A DNA stretch of 64,000 nucleotides from Anaeromyces robustus (lineage: Eukaryota > Neocallimastigomycota > Neocallimastigomycetes > Neocallimastigales > Neocallimastigaceae). Made by a program: the position numbers and the translations under genes. The stretch spans positions 185,001 to 249,000 of the forward strand of contig MCFG01000020.1 of the NCBI GenBank assembly GCA_002104895.1. The letters are read 5' to 3'. Shown one piece after another: positions 54,215-64,000 of the stretch (the first letter of the stretch is position 1; each line of letters begins with the position of its first letter). The notes beneath the pieces were generated by a model that did not search any database, had not been told where the DNA came from, and saw nothing but the letters and a program-made list of their open reading frames with translations.

Positions 54215-55765
54215 AATTTCATTTATAATTCAAAAATATTTATATATATATATATATAGTGTAAGTATAAGTTTTGTTATTTTTATTTAAAGGTAGTTTT
54301 AGATATGAGCATTATTATTATAATTCATTAAATATATAGAAATTATATTGTATTACATTATATATATTTATTATTATTTAATAAAAAATATAGTATAAAT
54401 AAAAATTAACAATTAACATTTATAAAATTAATCAAAGAATAATAATATTAATCTTAACAATAATAATAATGATAATAATAATATTTATTATTATATAAAA
54501 TTAAAAGAAGTTATACTTTTTGTATTTTTTTACTATTCCATTGCAAATCTTGATAATTTGTAAAAATATTATATCTTAAATGACGATAAAATGATTTTGA
54601 TAAACGTATTGAATGATTTCTAAACGTTAATAAATTATTTTTCCACTATAAAAATTAAAATATATATATATTAAAAAAAAAATAAAAAAAAATAAAATAA
54701 ACATGAATATATATATAATAGTATATTAGTATAATTAAATATAAGATTATTATAAGAATTATAAGAATTATAATTATTATTATTGTTGTTGTTGTTGTTA
54801 TTATTATTATTATTGTTATTGTTATTATTGTTATTATTATTATTATTATTTTCCTTTGTAAAATTTCTATTATAATTTTTTTTTTCAATATTTACATTTA
54901 TCCCTTCAAAATCACACAACCTTTTTTTTTATTAATTAATATTATCGAGTATTAAATGAATTATATTATTATAAATATTATATATAAATAAATAATATAT
55001 AATATATTATATAATAAAAATGTAAAATGTAAAATATAAAATGTATATAAAATTTGTTCGTTATAAAGTCATGTATATGAATTAATAGAAAATGGTATTT
55101 AAAGAATTTGACATATTAAAATAACAAAAGAATAATAATATGTCAAAATATATTAAAATATTATTATATAATACATATAATGAATATTTATTTGGTATTT
55201 TTGAAAATATTGTAGAATTGGTAAAGAAATGGGTTTATATTGTTTTTGTTTTTTTTTTTAACAACATTGGAATATAGAATTAATTTTTTGTATTATTATT
55301 TATTTATAAAATGTAAATGAAATAATAAATATTTACATGAAAATAAAGTATAGTTAGTTTATTTTATATATTATTATAATATGAAATATAAATATAAAAT
55401 AGTTAATTTTTTTTTTATTCAATGAATAAAAATAAAAAAAGTGTTTTTCTAAGTAAACAAATAGAATATTTATTTATAAAAGACTTTTTTTAAATAGAAG
55501 AAAAAAAAAATGAAATCAATAAAAAATAATTATTAAAATTTTTTTTCATGAAATTTCCAATTATTAAAAATGAAATTGAAATTCTTTTTGTTTAAAAAAA
55601 TAAAAAGAAAAAAAAAAAAATTACCCTTTATTATAATCCTCTGCAGTAACTTCAGTTAATCTCTATAAATAAAATATTTAAATGAATATATTATTAAATT
55701 TATATATATATAAAAATAAAAAAAAAATTATAACATTTATTCATTTTTCATATATATACCTCCAT
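51340..55765 (-). CDS. WD40 protein of the S. pombe C2A9.03-like family (twelve exons)
   Basis: Exons on the minus strand are 55765-55760, 55662-55625, 54920-54896, 54645-54517, 54085-53950, 53463-53222, 53002-52978, 52807-52707, 52575-52465, 52278-52244, 52004-51759 and 51478-51340. They sum to 1233 nt (410 residues) with every phase consistent. The N-terminal segment DFEGINWKNNLL corresponds to the DIQGIPWERx signature I recall for this family, followed by FYKFRYSKLD and INHFQLRNLLAVPTKNDVYY. WD-type blades follow: KAINCASLRNDGKSLLCVGD, FSCEWSP, GRYFVTGGQDRCARLYDFRN and VRSVRFTDDNQYLAVAEHID. The family end is VVDFFTEIAGIGFTPGD...GILMEFERCRF. The fold is a beta-propeller adaptor and the molecular role is not known. 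The first exon encodes only Met-Glu. An Asn-repeat frame at 54671-54919 lies mostly inside intron 3 and is not protein. Confidence 0.88.
51663..51732. repeat. TTTA microsatellite in the last intron of the WD40 gene
   Basis: About 17 TTTA units lie just 3' of exon 11 in transcript orientation. Confidence 0.9.
53541..53713. repeat. Duplicated 55-bp segment inside an intron of the WD40 gene
   Basis: 53541-53595 and 53659-53713 are near-identical, separated by AAT, ATT and TTG triplet runs. This is a 118-bp tandem duplication whose spacer has since become a microsatellite. Confidence 0.8.
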
Positions 55766-56167
55766 TTTAAAATTTAAATTTTGTTAAATTTTAAATTGAA
55801 TAATATTTTTTTTTTCTTTAATTTTTTTATAATTTATAATTTCTCTTAATATTAATAATATTTTCTCTTTTTACATTTTAATTAAAATAAATATATTATA
55901 ATTTATAATAATAATTTAATAATTTATATAATAAAACTTTATATATATATATATATATATAATACTATAAATTAAAATTTATTTTATATTATTCATAAAA
56001 TATTTATTATTTTTTAAGGTTTTAAAAATTATTATTATGAATACTATTATTATTATGAATAATTATAATTTTTTCTTTTTTGATGTATAAGTCACAATCA
56101 CATGTTCAATTCTTGAAAATATGATAACACGTGTATATGTATATATATATGATAAATTATCATAAAT

Positions 56168-56202
<35 letters not shown>

Positions 56203-57829
56203 TTTTTTTTAATTTATCAATTTTTAACTTTTTTACTTTGATTTGATTTCTTGGATCAAATCAAACTTAAAAAGTGAATTATAATTTTTTTTTTTTGGAA
56301 AAAGGTTTAGTTTTAAGTTTTTATTTTACTATTATATACTAATGATATATATATATATTAATGTATTTAAATAATAAAGTTTGTTTGAATTTTTGACGTT
56401 TTATTTTTAAATAATAAATATATATAGAAAAAAAAAAAAACTAAGGATTTAAAACAAAATACAAAAAAAAAAATTAGTGTTTAAAACAATAATAAAATAT
56501 TATGATGAATTTAATCATAGTTATAACAATTATTTATTAATTATTTTATTTTATTTATTTTATTTTATTTTACTTTATTTTATTTTATTTTACCAAATTA
56601 CAAATAATAAAAAGATAAATAATAAAATAAATAAAAAATGTATATGTCTATAATAATATATATTATAATTTAACTAAAAAAAATTAAGTGATTATTAAAT
56701 AATTAAATAATAAAACAATATATTCAATTTTTTTTTTATTTATAAAATATATATGTTTTTATATTTTTTGTATTTTCATATTTCGATTATAATTCAAAGT
56801 ATGTAAATAATCTTTTTTTTAATACTAATGATTAATAATGAATGGTATATCTTTAAAATAATAAATAAAAAAGAAAAAAAGAGAAAAAAAAATAAAATAA
56901 ATATTTTAAATGTATTTATTATTTAAGGATAATTAACTACACCATTAGTTAATATCTCATCAATAAATAAATAATTTTTTATGATGAAAAAAAAAAAAAA
57001 AAAAAACAATAATAATAATAATAATAATAATAATAATCATCCTTAATCATACAATTGTTTTAATTGTACCGATATGATCAACTAATAGAATTAAATCTAA
57101 TCTAAAGTTTTATTTAGATGTTGATGGATGAAGAATGAACTTTTATGAAAAAAAAAATAAAGAAAAAAGAAAAAATGAAAAAAAGAAAAGAAAAGAAAAC
57201 AACATAAAAATGAAAATTTTGAAATAGTGGAAACTATTATGAAAGCTGAAAAATTATTAATTTTTTTTTATTATTATTATTATTTATTTTATTCATTGTT
57301 ATTTTTATAATATTTATTATAATTTTATTTTTATCATTTTATTATTTTCTTTTTATTTTTTGTTTTTATTATAATTTTTATAATATTTTATTATATATCT
57401 ATTAACATTTAATTACTATAATTAATTTAATTTTGTTTTTACTTTTTATTATTTACTTTTTTTTTTTAACATCTTTATATAAAATTGATGATTAAAGTAT
57501 ATATATAATTACTTTTTATTTATTATTATTATTTGTTAACTGGGCTTTTTTTTTTACTTGATTATTTTTTTTTATTTTTATATCATAGTATTATTTTTTT
57601 TTTTTTTTTTTTTTTTTCAAAAAATTTTTTATCATAAATTTTAATAAAACAATAAAATGAAATATTTTAATTTGTAAAACGCGAATGGCGTTCAAAAAAA
57701 AAAAAAAAAAAAATATTTAAATAATAAAAGAATTTAAATTTTTTTTTTTTTAATGAATTCAGCCAAGTAAAATTTTAAATTATTTATTTTTATCTTGTTT
57801 TAATTATAATATAAATTAATAATATGACT

Positions 57830-58095
57830 TATTATTATTAACTATTATTATTAATAATTATTATTATTACCACTACTATTACTACTACTATTATTATTAT
57901 CAATTATTATTATTATCAATTATTACTATTATTAATTATTAATTGTTATTACTACCACTGCCACTACTATTACTATTATTACTACTACTGCTACTACTTC
58001 TATTATCATTATCAATTATTATTATTATTATTTATTATTATTATTTGTTACTTATTATTAACTATTATTATTATTATTTGTTACTTATTATTAAC

Positions 58096-58141
<46 letters not shown>

Positions 58142-58205
58142 GTCAATTATTATTATTATTATTTATTAATTATTATTATTAATTATTATTATTATTATTA
58201 TATTA
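57830..58205. repeat. Compound trinucleotide (ATT/ACT) repeat block
   Basis: Imperfect ATT repeats with TACTAC and CCACTG variants, plus a duplicated ATTATTTGTTACTTATTATT unit (about 58035-58095). Confidence 0.85.
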
Positions 58206-58688
58206 TTTATTATAGTTTAATTTCTCCTTTAGTAAAATTTTTCCTAAAGGAAAAAATTTTTCCTTGTATCCAATAGTAATAATTATTTATGGTACATCAT
58301 TTTGTATTTTTATAAAAATAAATTAAATGACATATAAAAAAAAAGAGAAAAAGACAAATAATATAAAATAAAACAAATATTTTCATTTTTTTTTTACTTA
58401 TTTGCTTTAATTTGATCATATCTATTTATTTATTTCACTTTTTTTTTAAAAGGAAAACTTTTATTATTACAATAATTATTATTATTACAATTCAATTTTT
58501 TTTTCTAATTATTTTTCTTTAAATAATTAATAAAATAGCTTATTATTATATTTAATTATACTATATTTTTTATACATCATGAGATTTATTATTATTATTA
58601 ATTAAAAAAAAATTTATCCTATATATACATATATTTATGTTTTTTCATTAATTTATATATATTCACCTGATTTGTAATATTATATCAT

Positions 58689-58782
58689 GTGATATTGTTT
58701 ATAACAATACCACATAATTAAAACTTCATCAAAAACTTTAAAATAATCATAAATTATTAATAATTAAAATTTATGATTATTT
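58689..58782. repeat. Two adjacent hairpins
   Basis: The first hairpin has arms GTGATATTGTT (58689-58699) and AACAATACCAC (58703-58713) with one mismatch. The second has perfect 15-nt arms at 58741-58755 and 58768-58782 around a 12-nt loop. They may be a structured RNA or a decayed foldback element. Confidence 0.65.
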
Positions 58783-58815
58783 TTAAACAATTCTTTCAAT
58801 AAAATTTATTTATTT

Positions 58816-58847
<32 letters not shown>

Positions 58848-59554
58848 TTAAAAATCTTAAAAATTACTTTGATTATTTTGATTAATTGATTATAGGCATA
58901 ATTAATCTTTAATAATAAATTTAATAAATATATAAATACACAAATAAATAAATATATAAATATATAAATAAATAAATAAATAATATAACTATTATATATT
59001 TAAATAATATTTAAATAATATTTATTTATCTAATATATAGAAAATTTTATTATTAATATTTTTTTTATTTTTATTTTATTTTTTTTTTTATTTTTATTTT
59101 TTTATTTTTATTAATTATTTTTTTATTAAAAATTAACAAATTTAAAAATAAGAAAATCAACTAATACAACCGGTTAAATTTCCAAAATTTTTTTTTACTG
59201 TTCAACTGTTAACAAATTTTTTTTTTTTTTTTTTTTTAAACGGGTAAAGTCAAATAATTAAATTTTTTATATATGGTAACATTATAAAGATAATATATTT
59301 AATTCATTTAAATATAATTTAATCATGGTTTAATATTTTGATTTATTATATATATTGTAGTATAATTTAATAATTTAATAATAATTAAATAATTCAAATA
59401 ATAATTCAAATAATAATAATAATTAAAAAAAATTAAATAAAGTAATAAATGTAATAAATACCATAATAACCTAAAAAAAGAATAAAAAAAAAAAAAGAAT
59501 AAAAAAAAAAAGAATAAAAAAAAAAAGAATAAAAAAAAAATTTATGACATGTTA

Positions 59555-59640
<86 letters not shown>

Positions 59641-60443
59641 AAATATATTAATAATAAGTAAATAAATAAATAAATATTAAAAATTAAAAAATTTAAATAT
59701 TTAAAAATATATATATATTTATATTATTTTATATTATATTATATTATATTATATTATATTATATTACATTATATTATATTATATTATAATTATATTATAT
59801 TATTATTAGTAATACATTTTAAAAGTTTTTATTAATTATTATTTAATAAAACAATAAAAAAAAATTAAAAAAATAATTTTTTTTTCTTTAATTTTTATTT
59901 TTTTCCATTTCAATTTCTATGATTTTTATAAATGATTAATAAAAAAAAGAAATATTTTTGAAAAAAAAAGGCTTTTAATAAAGAAATAAAATGTTAATTT
60001 GGTTTATTTCTTTTCTTAAATTTTAATTTATTATTTAAAGAATAATAAGAGTGAATTCCTATTAAGAAATATCATCATTAATTTATTAATTAAATATATA
60101 TTTATTAAAAAATTTTTTAATTGAAAAAAAAAAAATAAATGTATATTTAATTTTTTTTTTTTTTTTTTTTTTTTAAAGATTTGTTAGATATATTTTATAT
60201 ATATACCATATTTAAATATTTTTCATAATAAAAAGTGTAATAAAAAATATAATATTATAAATTATTTTAAATCTTAATATTTATATATTAAGATTTTGCT
60301 TAAACATAAAATTGTCAAACTTTTTTTTTTTCATTTTTTTTTTTCAATATATAAAAAATCAAAAAAGAAAATCAAAAAAAAAAAAAAAAAAAAAAAAAAA
60401 ACCCTATATATATACATATAAAAGAAGAAAAAGAGAAAAAAAA

Positions 60444-60921
60444 ATGGCAGATGATAATAGTATATCAAAACAAATTGATTTATTAAATCCAAAAATTAAA
60501 AATATAAATGACTTAGAATCAGAAAATGGTATTACAAATTCAAATTCATCACTTAACTTATCTGATAATACTAATAAACAAGATATAAATAATGAAGATA
60601 ACAATATTTTAAATTTATGGTCTTCAACTAATTTTTTCTTTGATCCCATTGAAACAACAGAAATGAGTAAGATTTCAAAAAAAAAATAATAATAATATAT
60701 AAATTTTTATATATAAATTTTATATTGAAATACATTATATTTATTATAAATCTTTATATTATTATTTATAATATATGATATAATATAATACTAATTTTTA
60801 ATTTCAAATATATATATATTTATATTTTTATATTTTTTATAATTTATTTTTAATTATATTATATATATACATTAATTTACTTATAATTTTATATTATAAT
60901 TTTATATTATATATATAATAT

Positions 60922-60960
<39 letters not shown>

Positions 60961-60986
60961 TAAGATAATACACAACAACAAAACCT

Positions 60987-61017
<31 letters not shown>

Positions 61018-61173
61018 GATAATCTTGCACAATTAAGTGAAAGGGAAAGAGATAGACAACGGTATTATAAATTAAGAAAACGTATATGTACACACCGTGC
61101 CAAACGACCTGAAAATAATTTGGATAATAATAATGAAAATCTTTTAAATATTGATGGTTTACACCATTTTTTA

Positions 61174-61210
<37 letters not shown>

Positions 61211-62008
61211 GTAATAATAATAAGCAAAATGATAAGCAACCATTGGACCAAAATCTTTTAAAATTTTCTACCAACGTTATTACACCAAATTATTCAATGA
61301 TTGCTTCATCATCGACAACATCAAATATCTCAAATTTTTATAATATACCTTCAACACAAAATACCGATATACAACCTATTAATAAATTGAATAATAATAA
61401 AAATAATAATAATAAAAGTAATAATTTATATACACAATTATTAAATAGTATTAATCTAACCACTAATCCAGAACATAATAATAATCAATATTCTCTTGGA
61501 AATAATAATCAAAAATTAGCATCTTCATCTTCCTCAATATTAAGTAAAACTCATGATCAAAAAAGTAAAGAAATAGCAGATAAAAAGAAAAGAAGATCAG
61601 CAGCTACTATGAGATGTAGAGAAAAAAAGAAAAATCAATTACAAAAAAAGGAACAATATATTAGTCATTTAAGAAATCAAGTTTTATTTTTAGATGGTTT
61701 AATATTACATATGGGAAATGAAATTAATTGGTTAAGAAGATCTTATATTAGTAAACATAGTGAAGAAGAATTACGAGATGTTTATATTAAAAATGGAAGA
61801 AAAAATGTTGATTTTAATGCATTTCCTGGTTCAACTTCATTATCTTCAGCGTCATTATTTATTAATCCAAATTCACTAAATTCAGAATATAAAAATCCAA
61901 TAACATCTTCTTCTAATATAAATACCAATATAAATACTAATATAAATACCAATATAAATACAAATATATTACCTATTCCTGATAATACTTTATTTAATAA
62001 TAATAATA

Positions 62009-62039
<31 letters not shown>

Positions 62040-62251
62040 TAGTAATCCTCTACCTTCTCCTTCACCATTATCATCATTTTCACTTTCACTACCATCACCA
62101 TCAGGATTACCATTATCTTTACCGCCGAATAATAATAATAATACTTTAATACAAACAACCAATACTGTAAATATTAATCCTCCTCCTCTTTCTAATATTA
62201 ATTCTACTATCACTAACAACAATAATAATAGCAGCAACAATAACAACAATA

Positions 62252-62290
<39 letters not shown>

Positions 62291-62841
62291 GTAATAATAG
62301 TAATAATACTAATAATGATAATACTAATAATAATAATAATAATAGTGTTAATAATAATAATAATATATTAAATAATAAATTTCCAATACTAGATGAAACA
62401 GCAAATAAATTATTAACTAATAATAAACATCTTAATACCCTAACTGAATTTTTAAAACTATCCCCAGAACAAAGAGAATTTTTAATAAATGTACTTAAAA
62501 AGCAAAATCAAAATAATAATTTAACCATTGATAATAATATAGGATCATCGTCAATAACAGCAACAACATTAACAACACCATCTCAATCATTATCATTACC
62601 AACAATATCTTCTATAATCAATCCATTAAGTTCTTCTAATTTACGAGATATTCATCCTTATTCATCGACTAATAATAATAATAGTATAACTATTCCTGTA
62701 TCATCGCGTAATGAACCATCGTCTTCTTCCAATAATAATAAATCTATATCGAATAATAATAATATTAATAATACTAAGAATTCATCAGTACCTTTAGCGA
62801 CAACATCTTCAGATATACAAAATATGATTTATTATATTTAA
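60444..62841 (+). CDS. Asn-rich bZIP-like transcription factor (two exons)
   Basis: Exons 60444-60666 and 60965-62841 give 2100 nt (699 residues). The donor is GTAAGA and the acceptor AAG, and both exons stay in phase. The start ATGGCAGAT follows an A-rich leader. After an acidic N-terminus comes a basic stretch (SERERDRQRYYKLRKR, about residues 95-112) and poly-Asn. The DNA-binding region is at about 281-297, KKKRRSAATMRCREKKK, followed by a coiled-coil region (YISHLRNQVLFLDGLILHM, about 306-324). The pattern AAxxxRxREKKK matches fungal bZIP basic regions of the ATF4/GCN4-like kind, but the normally invariant Asn is Arg here. The rest is Asn, Ser and Pro-rich low complexity, typical of activation regions in this genome. 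It probably acts in the nucleus; targets are unknown. The intron carries a TTTA microsatellite at 60920-60960. Confidence 0.87.
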
Positions 62842-63812
62842 ATTTATTTAAATTAAATTAAATTAATAATTTTTTAAAAAAAAAAAAAAAAAAAGAATAA
62901 AAAATAAAAATAAAAAAAAAAGAAAAAAGAAAAAAAGTGAAAGTGAAAGTGAAAATATAAAAAAATAAAATAAGATATATATAATATAAATAATATAAAT
63001 AATATAAATAATAATAATAAATTAATTTATTTATTTATTTCTTTTTTTTTTTTTTTTTTTTTTAAGATATTTATACTATTATATATAAAGATAATGTTAT
63101 TAAGTTTTATAAGTTAAATAAAAGATAAAGTAAATTAAAGTATAAAATAAAAAATAAAGTAAAAAATAAAGTATAAAATAAAATATATTAAAATAATTTT
63201 GCTATTTTTTTTTTCTTTCTTTTTCTTTGTGTGTGTGTGTATGTATGTGTGTGTGTGTTTTTAACAGTTTATAAAAAGAAATAAATAAATATAAATAAAT
63301 AAATAAATGATAAAATTATAACATTTAAAAAAAAAAAATATTATATATATTTATTTATATATATATATATTTTCATTTTTAATATGTCAAATTAAATTAA
63401 AAAAAAAAAAAAAAATTATTAATTAATAATAATAATAATAAATTTTATTTTTATAAATTTTTATAAATTTTTATAAAATTTTGTTACCAACCAACCAAAA
63501 AAAAAAGTTTAAAAAAATTTTTTATAAAATAATAAAATTTATTTATTTAGTTATTTAATTATTTATTTATTAGTTATTTAGTTAGTTATTTAATTATTTA
63601 GTTAGTTAATTAGTTATTATATAGTTATTTAGTTATTTATTTTTTTTTGGTTAAATATATAAATAAAAATTCAAAGATTAATTTATTAATTGAAAAACTT
63701 TAACATATTATATATATTACATATATTAATATATATATATTTTTTTTTCAATTATTAAAAGATTTTCCTTTATTAAATATTAAATAAAAATTATTAACTA
63801 CTATTATTATTA

Positions 63813-63844
<32 letters not shown>

Positions 63845-63847
63845 GTA
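62842..63847. other. 3' flank of the bZIP gene
   Basis: AT-rich with a GT-rich patch (63228-63260), a GTTATTTA-type repeat (63550-63640) and an ATT run (63815-63842). No gene is seen. Confidence 0.6.
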
Positions 63848-64000
63848 TTACTTTTTTAATAACTATTTAATAACCTTTTAATAACCATTTATTTAATAAC
63901 CATTTAATAACCATTTATTTAATAACCATTTAATAACTTTTTAATAACCATCTAATAATCATTTAATAACCTTTTAATAACCATCTAATAATCATTTAAT
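63848..64000. repeat. Minisatellite of about 12-nt units running off the right edge
   Basis: About ten variant copies of TTTAATAACCAT, some with CTTT, CATC or an extra ATTT, continue to the last base of the window. The full length is not visible. Confidence 0.85.

Larger units (their letters stand above)
55766..60443. other. Bidirectional intergenic region, no gene seen
   Basis: It lies between the divergent starts of the WD40 and bZIP genes. It holds a TTATTA/TACTAC triplet block (57830-58205), the hairpins at 58227-58253 and 58689-58782, four copies of a GAATAAAAAAAAAAA-type unit (59478-59540), AAAT arrays (59551-59642) and a TTATA array (59730-59800). Leu-rich or Tyr-rich frames near 57943-58182 are the triplet block read in frame. 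Confidence 0.65.

Noticed and set aside
54671-54919. Poly-Asn frame, considered as part of the WD40 protein
   Set aside because: A donor after GINCODON position 54896 joins exon 3 to exon 4 in phase and restores the family's DFEGINW segment, so the Asn repeat is intronic.
57943-58182. Leu/Tyr-rich frame
   Set aside because: It is a trinucleotide repeat block read in frame.
61782-62249. 155-codon minus-strand frame
   Set aside because: It is the antisense of the Asn/Ser-rich part of the bZIP protein; poly-Leu is the mirror of poly-Asn.

Overview
The window looks like nuclear DNA of an anaerobic gut fungus (Neocallimastigomycota). Intergenic DNA is almost pure A+T with very long A/T runs and AAAT, AAT and TTTA microsatellites. 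Coding islands are dense in Asn/Lys/Ile codons with poly-Asn tracts. Introns are short and very AT-rich. The gene set (a CotH-kinase-fold surface protein, lineage-expanded ankyrin proteins, alpha/beta-hydrolases, a ketol-acid reductoisomerase with no organelle leader) fits that lineage. The main alternative, Dictyostelium-like DNA, fits the composition but not the gene set. No tRNA, rRNA, CRISPR or bacterial operon structure was seen.

Layout: (1) 3-4904, minus, 5' part of a giant ankyrin protein that runs off the left edge. (2) 9506-10564, plus, cytosolic-type ketol-acid reductoisomerase with highly biased codons. (3) 12375-12751, minus, a broken MORN/ankyrin gene relic, followed by a 32-bp-arm inverted repeat at 13079-13151. 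(4) 13.2-24.3 kb, a gene desert holding two diverged direct copies (15384-17322 and 20385-22057) of an undescribed 1.7-1.9 kb A/G-rich non-coding unit. (5) 24314-26813, minus, four-exon CotH protein with a possible signal peptide and GPI-like tail. (6) 30764-32338, minus, Asn-rich single-TM protein of unknown function. (7) 33247-36336, minus, nine-exon CABLES-like cyclin-box protein. (8) 39419-40333 and 49143-50066, plus, paralogous alpha/beta-hydrolases that flank a retroposon insertion (42734-43100), a fragment of a third hydrolase copy (41592-41640) and an ankyrin-like membrane protein (43737-45959). (9) 51340-55765, minus, twelve-exon WD40 protein. (10) 60444-62841, plus, two-exon Asn-rich bZIP-like transcription factor. 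The window ends in a minisatellite.

Exon structures were assembled by hand from splice signals, reading phase and family resemblance. In each of the four spliced genes the summed exon length is an exact multiple of three (1833, 1797, 1233 and 2100 nt). The 23 introns use TAG or AAG acceptors and never CAG. The genes do not form one pathway. The only local relationships are the duplicated hydrolases and the scattered ankyrin genes and relics, which suggest ongoing duplication and decay. The strongest candidate for something undescribed is the paired non-coding unit at 15.4-22.1 kb.
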